NCBI RefSeq assembly: GCF_900111775.1
Contig: NZ_FOJJ01000034.1
Span: forward strand, 62,001-126,000
Length of the DNA: 64,000 nt
Direction: 5' to 3'
Source of the DNA: Desulfuromonas acetexigens
GTDB lineage: Bacteria > Desulfobacterota > Desulfuromonadia > Desulfuromonadales > Trichloromonadaceae
A model generated the notes under the pieces. It ran no database searches. It saw only the letters and a list, made by a program, of their open reading frames with translations, and was not told where the DNA came from. Shown here piece by piece: positions 52,960 through 61,871 of this stretch (position 1 is the first letter of the stretch; every line of letters begins with the position of its first letter). The translations under genes and the position numbers were made by a program.

Positions 52960-54453
52960 ATGAGTTCGCGGGTCTCCTGGCAATACATTCTTGGTTTGCT
53001 CGTGCTCTTCCTGCTCTGCGGGGGGATGCCGGCGCGCGCCGAGCGAGTGGCGGTGCTGCCCTTGGCAGACCTGAGTCAGGGGGATAACGGGCTTAACCTG
53101 CCGCTGACCCGGGAGCTTGCCGCGACTCTCGAAGGCATGGGGGCCGCACTCGTTCCCGAAACCGATATTCTGGCCTTTCTCGCCGCTAACCGTCTGCGCG
53201 AAGCGGGCTTTCTGGATGTCTTTACGGTGCGTAAGCTGGGACGCGAGCTGCACTGCTCGCTAATCCTGCTGGGAACGGTCACCGAAAACGGCGGCGCTGA
53301 CCCCGCTCTGGGCCTGACCCTGACCGCTTTTGATGCGGAGACCGGTAAGCCGGTCTGGTCCCGTACCGACTCGACCAGCCTTGGGGAACAGGTGCGGGCC
53401 TTGGCTATCGGCCAGCCGCAAGAACTGGATGACCTTAAAGGTCCGCTTTTTGAGGAGATGCTGGGGGCGCTGCGGTCCAAGGTTTCCAGTCGCATCATGC
53501 CCCTCAATCGCCTCTACCAGTTGGCCTCCATCCAGATTTCCCCGCCCTATGCTAAGGGGGGAAGTGAGGTCGAGGCCTTGGTCAAAATCCGCTTCCTTGA
53601 TGCCCGTCCGGCCAGGATCGCCCTAGAAACGGAAGGCGGCACCGCCTATCTCTATCGCGACGCCGCCGCTGACAGCTATCGCGGCCGCTGGCAAGCACCC
53701 GAGCAGGAAGGTTCCTATCCCGTCACTCTGGCTTTGGAGTGGGGACGCAATCGTTCCGCTGAACGGATTCGCAATGTCGCCACTTATGAAGTCATCAATG
53801 AGCCGCCGCAGCTCAGCCTGGAGATCAAGAAAGGGGTGCAGACCGGCGAGGTGATCGCCTTTCGCGACCATCTGCTGATCCTCCCCCGCCTGGCTCGCGC
53901 CAAGCCGATGACCCGCTGGCTGCTGGAAATCAAGACCGAAGACGGCGAGGTGCTGGTGCGGGAAGAGCATGAAGGCAACCTGCCGGAACGGATGGTCTGG
54001 GAAGGGCGGGACGGCGGCCGGCGCAAGTTGTCCAACGGCACCTATGAAATCGTGCTCCATGCCTGGGATCTGGCCGGCAATCATTCCGTCGATGCGCGCA
54101 TGGTCGCCTTGCAATCTTCGGCCTTGCCGGTTACGGTCGGTACCCTGAACGAAAATGGCAAAACCTTCCTCAAGATCGAAACGGCCGATGATAAAGGTTT
54201 TCCGCTCACCTCCTGGACCCTGAACGCCACCTCGCTCCAGGGGGAATCGCTCCTTGAGGTCGAAGGCAACGAATTGCCGGTGATGATCGAGCTTCCGCCT
54301 TTGGAAGGGCAGGGGACCATCCAGTACAACTTCGAGGGGGAGGATTTCCTCGGCAACCGCCTGCGTCTGGACAAGAAGAAGGTTGATCTCGGCAACGGGG
54401 AGCCGGAGACGCCTGCCGAAGTTCCGGCCAAATCCTGGGTTTCGGATTTCTGA
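52960..54453 (+). CDS. CsgG-like N-domain protein with Ig-like C-terminal modules
   Basis: A 497-residue exported protein (signal peptide LGLLVLFLLCGGMPARAE). Residues about 28-190 repeat the CsgG-like pattern of its neighbours (RVAVLPLADLSQG, LGRELHCSLILLGTVTENG, LTLTAFDAETGKPVWSRTD). From about 195 on there are two or three Ig-like/FlgD-type beta modules (ISPPYAKGGSEVEALVKIRF, RRKLSNGTYEIVLHAWDLAGN). I do not know a named protein of this layout. It probably acts in the periplasm or on the outer membrane with the flanking lipoproteins. Confidence 0.72.
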   Translation: MSSRVSWQYILGLLVLFLLCGGMPARAERVAVLPLADLSQGDNGLNLPLTRELAATLEGMGAALVPETDILAFLAANRLREAGFLDVFTVRKLGRELHCSLILLGTVTENGGADPALGLTLTAFDAETGKPVWSRTDSTSLGEQVRALAIGQPQELDDLKGPLFEEMLGALRSKVSSRIMPLNRLYQLASIQISPPYAKGGSEVEALVKIRFLDARPARIALETEGGTAYLYRDAAADSYRGRWQAPEQEGSYPVTLALEWGRNRSAERIRNVATYEVINEPPQLSLEIKKGVQTGEVIAFRDHLLILPRLARAKPMTRWLLEIKTEDGEVLVREEHEGNLPERMVWEGRDGGRRKLSNGTYEIVLHAWDLAGNHSVDARMVALQSSALPVTVGTLNENGKTFLKIETADDKGFPLTSWTLNATSLQGESLLEVEGNELPVMIELPPLEGQGTIQYNFEGEDFLGNRLRLDKKKVDLGNGEPETPAEVPAKSWVSDF

Positions 54454-55061
54454 TGAACTATTTATCGCTCTTTGTGCGCACTCTGGCCGCCCTGGTCCTC
54501 TGTTCCACTCTCGGTTGTGTCTCCGGTTCCGGGCTTGATACCCGGTTTGCCGCCAAGGCGGTGCCGGAGGATATTTGCCGGGTGGCGGTCCTTCCCTTTG
54601 AAAATCGTACCCGCAACGCCGAGGCCGGAACCTTGGCCTACCGGGTTTTCAGCAGTGAGTTGCTGGCTTCCGGCGCCCTGGAGGTCGAGCCGGAGGGGGA
54701 GGTGCGGCTCTTCATGCTGCGCCATCGCCTGTTGCCCGGCGAAGTTCTCGACCCGAGCCATTATGCCGATCTCAATCAGCGTCTCGGGGTCGACGCGGTG
54801 GTGAGCGGAGTGGTGGTCGAAGTCGGCATGGATAGCGCCAAAGCGGGGGAAACGGTCCCCTTTGTCGCTTTGCAGGTGAATATGTTTGACGCCCGGGACG
54901 GGCAACGTGTTTTGAGCACTTTTCATCGCCGCTGGGGGGATGATTATCGCAAGGCCATGCATTTCGGCATGGTCAAAACCATTACCGGGGTTTTGTCGCA
55001 TCTATCCCGGGAAGTCGTCGAAGATTGGCTGAAAAAAGGAGTGGGTAATTGCAAACGCTAG
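54453..55061 (+). CDS. Second GNA1162/CsgG-like lipoprotein
   Basis: A 202-residue lipoprotein with lipobox STLGCV. RVAVLPFENRTRNAEAGTLA, VFSSELLASGALEVEPEGE, LNQRLGVDAVVSGVVVEVG and VNMFDARDGQRVLSTFHRR mirror the lipoprotein at 52383, so the two are paralogues. Its start shares a base with the preceding stop and its end overlaps the PPIase gene by 13 bases. Confidence 0.8.
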   Translation: MNYLSLFVRTLAALVLCSTLGCVSGSGLDTRFAAKAVPEDICRVAVLPFENRTRNAEAGTLAYRVFSSELLASGALEVEPEGEVRLFMLRHRLLPGEVLDPSHYADLNQRLGVDAVVSGVVVEVGMDSAKAGETVPFVALQVNMFDARDGQRVLSTFHRRWGDDYRKAMHFGMVKTITGVLSHLSREVVEDWLKKGVGNCKR

Positions 55062-56698
55062 GCTGCAGAGCTTCCGTTTTTCTGGTTCTCGTTGTATCTC
55101 TCGTTCTTCCTGGCGCCGCACTGGCCTTTTTATGGGGGGATGCGCAGGAGCTGGTTTCCGTCAACGATACTCGCCTGACGACCGAGGATTACCGCGACTG
55201 GTGGCGGGAATGGCAAGAAAAAGAGATGCCGGTTCCCGAAACCCCTGACGAATTTGTCGACTGGATGCTCCTGTTTCAGGAAGCCCAGGCCATGCAGCTC
55301 GATCAGAATCCCGAATTTCTGAAAAAGGTGGGGATTTTTCTCAAGGTTCGGGCGCTGATGCAACTCAAGCAGGAAGAGGTCGGCGCCAAGACCAAAATGC
55401 CCGACGACAAGACCCTGTGGGAAGCCTATCGCAAGGGCTATACCCCGATCTACAACCTGCATATGGTGGCGGTTGATGCCGAGGAGCAGGCCGCTGAGAT
55501 CAGGCGTCTGCTCGATGCGGGCAAGAGCCTCGCCGATGCGGCCAAGGAGACGGGGCTGTCCGGAGCCGACGAGGAGCTTGCGCAATCCGGGTCGATGCGG
55601 GCGAGCAAGATTCCCGAAGCTTTGCGCAAGTCTATTGCCGATGCCCCAGCAAAGAGCATTGTCGGTCCTATCCCTTTCGGTCATTCCTGGTATTTTCTTG
55701 AAGTTTTGGAGCGCAGCGACGGTAGCAAGGAAGATTTCGCCAAGGTCAAGAATGACCTGATCCGCCACGATCTTAAAGTGCAGGAAAACGAACTGACCCG
55801 GCAGCTGACGGAGGCGTTGGCCAAAAAATACCAGGTGACGGTGGACGAGGAACTCCTCGGCCGGATCACCGCCGAGGGCTTTCCGAAAGAGGATGGCGAA
55901 AAAACGGTACTGCGCGTCGGCAATACGGTGGTGAGTGTCGACGCACTCTATCAGGCGACGCTCAAGGAGTTGGAAATGCGCGGCGGAGCCCATCGCAAGT
56001 CCCTTGATTTCGAGGCGACCAAGCAGCGTGTGGTCGCCGACGCCGTCGCCCAGACCGTGACCGGGCTGGAGGCGCTGGATCGACACTATGAAAGCCAGCC
56101 GCCGCTGAAAGCAACCTACGATTTCTACCGCCAACACCGCATGATCAAGGAACTGGAAAAGGCGGTGCTTGAACCTGGAATCAAGGTCGACGAAAACGAC
56201 GCCAAGGCCTACTACGCGGCGCATCCCGAACTTTTCAGCCGCGGGGGGCTGGTCGAGCTGTCGGTGGTGCAGACCAACGAAGTCAAGTTGGCCGAGCAGG
56301 TGGAGGAGGAGCTCAAGGCGGGGGGGGATTTCTTCAAGGTGATGCAGCCCCTATCGCCGGCCGGGGTGGAAGTTCGGCGGACGCCGCTCGATCACCTCCA
56401 TCCGGTCATTCAGCAGGCAGTGGCGACCATGGCCCCCGGTCAGGTCAGTGGCGCCCTTAAGGACGGTGACAATATCTATTTCGTCAAACTGATTCGGACC
56501 GACGAAACGGAATCGATCCCTTTTGAGAAAGTTGCCGAGGATATCCGGACCCGGCTGCGCGAGGAGCGTTTTGCTGCGGCCAAAAGCGAGCTGGTCAAGA
56601 CCCTGCGCGACCGTTCAGCGATCAAGGTCAATCAACGGGCCTGGAACAGTCTGCGAAAAAGCCTGATCAAAGAGGGGGATGGCAAGAATGAAAAATAA
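55049..56698 (+). CDS. PpiC/SurA-like peptidyl-prolyl isomerase chaperone
   Basis: A 549-residue periplasmic protein. The TTG start follows AAGGAG; the signal peptide is VFLVLVVSLVLPGAALA. It has a SurA-like helical N-domain (LTTEDYRDWWREWQEKE), a first parvulin domain (about 130-225, YNLHMVAVDAEEQAAEIRRL to GPIPFGHSWYFLEVLERSD), a middle helical part, and a second (about 390-490, VELSVVQTNEVKLAEQ to LKDGDNIYFVKLIR). Such foldases are found next to outer-membrane cytochrome genes in Geobacter and likely help fold the barrel or the multiheme chains. Confidence 0.88.
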   Translation: MQTLGCRASVFLVLVVSLVLPGAALAFLWGDAQELVSVNDTRLTTEDYRDWWREWQEKEMPVPETPDEFVDWMLLFQEAQAMQLDQNPEFLKKVGIFLKVRALMQLKQEEVGAKTKMPDDKTLWEAYRKGYTPIYNLHMVAVDAEEQAAEIRRLLDAGKSLADAAKETGLSGADEELAQSGSMRASKIPEALRKSIADAPAKSIVGPIPFGHSWYFLEVLERSDGSKEDFAKVKNDLIRHDLKVQENELTRQLTEALAKKYQVTVDEELLGRITAEGFPKEDGEKTVLRVGNTVVSVDALYQATLKELEMRGGAHRKSLDFEATKQRVVADAVAQTVTGLEALDRHYESQPPLKATYDFYRQHRMIKELEKAVLEPGIKVDENDAKAYYAAHPELFSRGGLVELSVVQTNEVKLAEQVEEELKAGGDFFKVMQPLSPAGVEVRRTPLDHLHPVIQQAVATMAPGQVSGALKDGDNIYFVKLIRTDETESIPFEKVAEDIRTRLREERFAAAKSELVKTLRDRSAIKVNQRAWNSLRKSLIKEGDGKNEK

Positions 56699-58631
56699 AC
56701 TGACGCATAGGGTGGGATGGTTCGGCGCGATTCTGGGTCTGCTGATGCTGGCGGCCTGCGCCGGCGGCGGAAGCTCGGCGCCGAAGGGCGGCAGCGGCAA
56801 GCCCTGCCTGGAGTGCCATGCCGAATACCGGCAGCGCCTGATGCAGGGGGTTGTTCATGCTCCGGTCGCCAAGGAAGACTGCAACGCCTGCCATCGCGGG
56901 CATGGCCTGATCGGCGGCGCCTATCTGAACAGCACGGTGCCGGCCCTCTGCTTTCGCTGCCATGGCGAGATGGGCAAGACCCAGGGCGATCTGAAAGTTC
57001 CCCATCGGCCGGTGAGCGAGGGGAAATGCGCGGCCTGTCATGAAACCCACAACGGCCCATATGCGGCCCTGCTCAAGGCCGAAGGGGAGCAAAGCTGCTT
57101 CGCCTGCCATGACAAGCAGCCCTTTGCCGGCAAGAATCGCCACCAGCCGCTGAGCGAAGGGTGCAAGGCCTGTCATCAGACGCACGGCAGCGACTTTCCG
57201 GCGCTGTTGGGCGAAGAGCGGGATGCCCTGTGTCGGCGCTGCCATGATGCCGGGACGGCCGCCTTCAAAGGGAAGCATGGCGGTTATCCGGTGACCACGG
57301 CCTGTGTCGACTGCCACAGCAGCCATACTTCCGATCAGGTCGCCCTGTTGCGGGCCCATGTTCATTCCCCGGTACAGGGGGGGGAGTGTTCCCAGTGTCA
57401 TGCCGCAGCGACAGCCGCCGCGCCCTTCGGGGTAAAATCCCAGGGCGGCAACCTCTGTTACGGCTGCCACGGCGATGTTCAGCAGATGCTCAATCAGCCC
57501 GGCGTCCATGCGCCGGTTGCCCAGGGAACCTGCGATGCCTGCCATTCCCCCCACGCCGGCGACCATCCCGGCATGACCAGGACGGATCCCGCCGAGCTGT
57601 GTTTCGAATGCCACAAATTCAAGCATTTGGGACCCGGGGTGCCACACGAGGAGGCCAAGGCGCACCAGCCCGTGGCTGAGGGGAATTGTCTGGCCTGCCA
57701 TGACGGTCATGCGCCGGCCTCCGGGCAGGATGCGCTGCTGCGCAAGGCCTCGGACCAGCTCTGTCAGGATTGCCATGCCGGCGTCACCGCTACCCGGCGG
57801 GTGGCGCATCCGCCGGCCCGGGACGGGCGTTGCTCTACCTGCCACCAGCCCCACGAAAGCAAATTCGGCGGCCTGCTGGTCAAAGATCAGCGCACTCTGT
57901 GCGGCGAGTGCCATCAGTCCGTGGACCAGGATATGGGGCGCCCCAGTCTGCACAGCCCCTTCGCCGGCGGCAAGTGCGACGGTTGTCATGATCCCCATGG
58001 GGCCAATCAGAAGCAGCTGTTGCTCAATACCGGCGTCGCCCTGTGCGCGCCCTGTCATCCCCAGGTGGAAGATGAGCGCAAGCAGCCGCGCCGCCATCAG
58101 CCCTTCCGCGAGGGGCGGTGCGACCTTTGCCATGATCCCCATGCCGCCGATCAGCCCTTCCAGCTGACCAGCGCCGCCGACGGGTTGTGCGTGACCTGCC
58201 ATCCCGGACGCAAGGTGACCGAGGCGGTTCCCTCCGCCCATCGCAATTGCGCGGTCTGCCATCATGCACACGGTAACGACGAGCCCAGCTATCTGCTGCA
58301 GGAGCAGCCGACGCTCTGTATCAACTGCCACAAGATCAACAGCTTCTGGGAGAAAGGGAGCGGTCATCCGCCGGCGGAAGAGGGGAAGTGCGGCGCCTGC
58401 CACGATCCCCATGCCCCGCAGAACTATAAGGAGGTGGGGACGCTCTGCGCCGGGTGTCACGAGCTGGGGGCCGCCCTCAAGAAGAGCCACCAGGGGATCG
58501 AACCCGGCCGGAACAGCTGTCTGGGTTGTCACGACCCCCATGGCGGTCCCGACAAGTCGCTGACCCTGCCGGTGAAACATGCACCTTTCGCCGACGGCGA
58601 TTGCAAGGCTTGTCATAAGGGAGGTCGCTAA
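56688..58631 (+). CDS. 26-heme c-type cytochrome lipoprotein
   Basis: A 647-residue cytochrome with lipobox LAACAG, so it is anchored in a membrane, probably the outer one. I count 26 CXXCH motifs from CLECH near the start to CKACH at the end. Most occur as pairs in a repeat of about 45 residues with the pattern H-P-x-x-x-G-x-C-x-x-C-H-x-x-H, the doubled-CXXCH family. ATG 56688, nine bases after GAGGGGG, is preferred to ATG 56679. I recall a G. sulfurreducens gene near omcS with a similar heme number, but cannot check it. Confidence 0.93.
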   Translation: MKNKLTHRVGWFGAILGLLMLAACAGGGSSAPKGGSGKPCLECHAEYRQRLMQGVVHAPVAKEDCNACHRGHGLIGGAYLNSTVPALCFRCHGEMGKTQGDLKVPHRPVSEGKCAACHETHNGPYAALLKAEGEQSCFACHDKQPFAGKNRHQPLSEGCKACHQTHGSDFPALLGEERDALCRRCHDAGTAAFKGKHGGYPVTTACVDCHSSHTSDQVALLRAHVHSPVQGGECSQCHAAATAAAPFGVKSQGGNLCYGCHGDVQQMLNQPGVHAPVAQGTCDACHSPHAGDHPGMTRTDPAELCFECHKFKHLGPGVPHEEAKAHQPVAEGNCLACHDGHAPASGQDALLRKASDQLCQDCHAGVTATRRVAHPPARDGRCSTCHQPHESKFGGLLVKDQRTLCGECHQSVDQDMGRPSLHSPFAGGKCDGCHDPHGANQKQLLLNTGVALCAPCHPQVEDERKQPRRHQPFREGRCDLCHDPHAADQPFQLTSAADGLCVTCHPGRKVTEAVPSAHRNCAVCHHAHGNDEPSYLLQEQPTLCINCHKINSFWEKGSGHPPAEEGKCGACHDPHAPQNYKEVGTLCAGCHELGAALKKSHQGIEPGRNSCLGCHDPHGGPDKSLTLPVKHAPFADGDCKACHKGGR

Positions 58632-59815
58632 TGAAGAAAATCGTTAAGGCCCTGATGTCAGCGGTATTCATCTGGCTTACCTTGGTGCTTCTGCCGGCGC
58701 CGGGTCTCGCATCGTCCTGTTTCGAATGCCACAAACCGAGCGAATTCCAGGGCGCGGTCGTTCACCGTCCGGTCGCCGAAAAACGTTGTGATCAATGTCA
58801 CAATCCCCATGTCGCCCGGCATGAAGGCCTGCTGGTCATGGCGCAGCGTGAATTGTGTCAGGGGTGCCACGAGCCACTGCGCAAGCGCATGGAGAATAGT
58901 TCGTTTCTGCATCAGCCGGTTAAGGAAGGCAACTGCGGCGGCTGTCATGCGCCGCATGCCTCGGCGGTCGCCGGGTTGCTCGACAAACCCGAAAAGGAAC
59001 TGTGCTTTGGCTGCCATGACCGCTTGAACAAGTCCTATTCCCGTCCGCATAAGCCCTTTCAGGACGGTCGTTGCGGAACCTGTCACGATCCCCACGGCGG
59101 TGACGATTATCGCCTGCTGAAGACGTCCGGCGCCGGGTTGTGCCTGGGCTGTCATAAAAATGAAGAGGGGATGAAAAAGGCCCACCTTGGCCGCGATTCC
59201 CGTTCTCTCGACTGTCTGGGTTGTCATCATCCCCACGGCGGCGACGGGCGGGGACTGCTGCGGGGGGTCAAGCACAAGCCTTTCGCCCAGGGGAACTGCC
59301 AGACCTGCCACGGTAAGAGCCAGGGTGCGGACAGCTGTCTCGGGTGCCACCAGGGGGTGTTGGCTTCGTTCAACAAGACCCATAGCCATCTGCAAAGCAG
59401 CGATGGCGGCAATCCCTGCATCGCCTGTCACAATCCCCATGTCGGTGACCGGGCTGGGCTGTTGCCGGCCAATGAGGGGGCCGGTTGCCAATCCTGCCAT
59501 CCCGGAACCTTCAAGCGGAGTTCGCAGATGCTGCATCAGCATCCCGGTTGGAACAAGTGCTCCGATTGTCACGATCTGCACGGCTCCGACTGGCCGGGGA
59601 TGGTCAAGGGCTCGGCCGCGGATGTCTGTGCCAATTGCCATGAACGGCACAAGAGCTTTTCCCATCCCATGGGTGAAAAGGCTCTGGACCCACGCAACGG
59701 CACCCCGATGGACTGCATGACTTGCCACGATGCCAACGTCGGGACCAATTACAAGTACTTCCTCCATGGCAGTGCCGAGCGCGGTCTCTGTGTCCAGTGT
59801 CATCTGAGCTATTAA
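58631..59815 (+). CDS. Exported 16-heme c-type cytochrome
   Basis: A 394-residue cytochrome with a signal peptide (VFIWLTLVLLPAPGLAS) and sixteen CXXCH motifs (CFECH to CVQCH). The repeats resemble those of the 26-heme neighbour (GRCGTCHDPHGGDDYRLL), so the two probably share ancestry by duplication. No lipobox, so it is periplasmic or secreted. The ATG shares a base with the preceding stop and GGGAGGTC is the ribosome site. Confidence 0.93.
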   Translation: MKKIVKALMSAVFIWLTLVLLPAPGLASSCFECHKPSEFQGAVVHRPVAEKRCDQCHNPHVARHEGLLVMAQRELCQGCHEPLRKRMENSSFLHQPVKEGNCGGCHAPHASAVAGLLDKPEKELCFGCHDRLNKSYSRPHKPFQDGRCGTCHDPHGGDDYRLLKTSGAGLCLGCHKNEEGMKKAHLGRDSRSLDCLGCHHPHGGDGRGLLRGVKHKPFAQGNCQTCHGKSQGADSCLGCHQGVLASFNKTHSHLQSSDGGNPCIACHNPHVGDRAGLLPANEGAGCQSCHPGTFKRSSQMLHQHPGWNKCSDCHDLHGSDWPGMVKGSAADVCANCHERHKSFSHPMGEKALDPRNGTPMDCMTCHDANVGTNYKYFLHGSAERGLCVQCHLSY

Positions 59816-59828
59816 GGGGAGAGCACCT

Positions 59829-60704
59829 ATGAAATACAAAATCATTCTGGCCCTGCTCGTCCTTTTGGGAGCGGTGCCAGAGCTGAAGGCGGAAACCGGC
59901 CCGTGGAATTTTCTCATGCAGCTGCCGACGCGGGATTCGGGGCTCAAGTTGGATCGCCCCGTTGCCATCGACGTCGATAGTGAAAGCCGTCGCTACTATG
60001 TGGTCGATCCGGTGGGCGGAACACTCCTCTCCTTCGATCGCGACGGCAAGCATCTGGCCGCTTTCAATGCCGGCGGTGCGTTGAAACAGCCGGTCGCTTT
60101 AGCCAAGGGGCGCAGTGGGGCACTCTGGGTGATCGAGCGCTCCACCAACCAGGTGTTGCGGGTCAATCCCAGCGAACAGCAGGTGCAGCGGTTCGATCTG
60201 CGTTATGCCGACGGCAGCTTGATTTTCCCCGCGCGGCTGGCGGTGGATGAGCGGGGGCGCCTGCTGGTGCTTGATCGGATGCGCGGAACGGTGGTACGGT
60301 TAGACGACAACCTCAAAGTCGAGACGATTTTCGCTGCTCAGTCCGGCGGCCGGGGATTTGTCGATTTCAAGATCAAAGCGAACGGGATCTGGGCCCTCGA
60401 CGGCCTTGCCGGAAAAGTTTATCGCTTTACCGACGGTGCCGCTCCGAGCGTCATTACCTTGAACCGCGCCATGGAATTCCCCAACTCTCTGGAGATCGAT
60501 CAGGGGGGGCAGCTTTATGTCCTCGACCGGCATGCGGGCACCGTCGTGGTTTTCGGGGCGCAGGGGGATTTTCGCCATGAACTTCTCGGTCGTGGCAAGC
60601 GTCACGGTAAGCTCTGGTATCCCGCCCAGTTGCTCTTCGACTGGGAGGGCCGGCTGTGCGTGGTCGATGAAGGGAACAGCCGGGTGGATATCTTCAATCG
60701 TTGA
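59829..60704 (+). CDS. Exported NHL-type six-bladed propeller protein
   Basis: A 291-residue exported propeller. Blades such as RPVAIDVDSESRRYYVVDPV, FPARLAVDERGRLLVLDRM, FPNSLEIDQGGQLYVLDRH and YPAQLLFDWEGRLCVVDEG repeat every 40-45 residues. No SPOR domain, unlike the NHL protein that opens the operon. NHL proteins near Geobacter cytochromes may bind partner cytochromes or glycans. Confidence 0.87.
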   Translation: MKYKIILALLVLLGAVPELKAETGPWNFLMQLPTRDSGLKLDRPVAIDVDSESRRYYVVDPVGGTLLSFDRDGKHLAAFNAGGALKQPVALAKGRSGALWVIERSTNQVLRVNPSEQQVQRFDLRYADGSLIFPARLAVDERGRLLVLDRMRGTVVRLDDNLKVETIFAAQSGGRGFVDFKIKANGIWALDGLAGKVYRFTDGAAPSVITLNRAMEFPNSLEIDQGGQLYVLDRHAGTVVVFGAQGDFRHELLGRGKRHGKLWYPAQLLFDWEGRLCVVDEGNSRVDIFNR

Positions 60705-60769
60705 GGTCTGATCCCGCTTGGAGTTTGCGGTGGGGGGGGCGGCTAACGGGGAATGGAAGAGGCCGAGGC

Positions 60770-61861
60770 ATGACATTAAAAGCGGGTTGCCGATCTGCCC
60801 ATGATGGGCTGTGTACGGGGTTGACGGGGTGTCTCTGTCTGCTGATCATGCTTTTGGCGCCGTCGGCACAGGCGGCGGTAACCGGGCTCTGTTCCAGTTG
60901 TCACACCATGCATTACAGCCAGGATGGGGGCGTCCTGCCCGAATGGGGGGATGACGGTCCCTATGAGGCGCTGCTGACTTCAACCTGCGCCGGCTGCCAC
61001 ATGGGCGTGAATAACGGGGACGCGACCCCTTTCGTCTTTTCTTCTCAGCCTCCGGTCTACGGCCTTTCCGGTTCCGGCGCCGACAGCAATACCCTCGCCG
61101 GAGGCAACTTCTACTGGGTCGCGCAAGCCGGCGGCGATACCCGGGGCCATAACGTCCATGGCCTGATGGCCCGCGATCAGACCTTGTCGCAGCCCCCCGG
61201 CTATACCGGCAATCGCGCCGCCGCCGACGGTAGCGTCCCCGCTGGTGGTTCCTGGCCCGTTGGGCAGCAGGTGACCTGCGCCGGGGTTTACGGCTGTCAT
61301 GGTAGCCACAGCGAACAGTCCCTGGCTGAAGCGGTGCGTGGCGGCCATCATCAGGGGCGCAGCGGTGCGCTTGTTAGCCCCGGTACCGAGCCTGCCAACG
61401 GCTTCCGCATGCTGGTGGGGATTGCCGGTTACGAAGATGCCGACTGGGAGTTTCACCCCACCACCGCCGCCCACAACCAGTACAAGGGTGCAACCGGCGG
61501 GACCGACAACTCCACGATCAGTTCGCTGTGTGCCCGCTGCCACGGCAACTTCCATTCGGCAGTCACCGCCGGTTCCCCCTGGCTGCGTCATCCCGTCGAC
61601 TACGACATGGGTTCTACCGCGCCGAGTTCCGAATATCGCTCCTATGGCGGCGAGAACCTCAATAGCTATCGGCCGGATATTCCCGTGGCCAGCCTGAATG
61701 TCAGCCAGCCTTTGACCAAGGTCACTTTCTCCGGTGATACCATCGTCGCCTGCGTTTCCTGCCATCGTGCCCATGGCTCTCCCAATCACAAGATGATGCG
61801 TTGGGATTATGCCGGAAGCATCGGTGGCGGCTGCACGGCCTGTCACACTTCCAAGGATTGA
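60770..61861 (+). CDS. Exported cytochrome with five CXXCH and one CX5CH heme motif
   Basis: A 363-residue exported protein (signal peptide LCLLIMLLAPSAQA). Canonical heme sites are CSSCH, CAGCH, CARCH, CVSCH and CTACH. A sixth candidate is CAGVYGCHG (C-x5-C-H), an enlarged loop like those in Geobacter CxxxxCH-type proteins. Between sites are long Gly/Ser/Tyr-rich segments, giving low heme density, similar to filament-forming cytochromes. ATG 60770 follows GAGG; the track-length frame upstream is not conserved. Confidence 0.87.
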   Translation: MTLKAGCRSAHDGLCTGLTGCLCLLIMLLAPSAQAAVTGLCSSCHTMHYSQDGGVLPEWGDDGPYEALLTSTCAGCHMGVNNGDATPFVFSSQPPVYGLSGSGADSNTLAGGNFYWVAQAGGDTRGHNVHGLMARDQTLSQPPGYTGNRAAADGSVPAGGSWPVGQQVTCAGVYGCHGSHSEQSLAEAVRGGHHQGRSGALVSPGTEPANGFRMLVGIAGYEDADWEFHPTTAAHNQYKGATGGTDNSTISSLCARCHGNFHSAVTAGSPWLRHPVDYDMGSTAPSSEYRSYGGENLNSYRPDIPVASLNVSQPLTKVTFSGDTIVACVSCHRAHGSPNHKMMRWDYAGSIGGGCTACHTSKD

Positions 61862-61871
61862 GAGGCGAGTC

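Noticed and set aside
56667-58616. 649-codon frame on the minus strand
   Set aside because: Mirror of the CXXCH repeats (Met/Ala/Gly-rich MAG-type repeats); shadow of the 26-heme gene.
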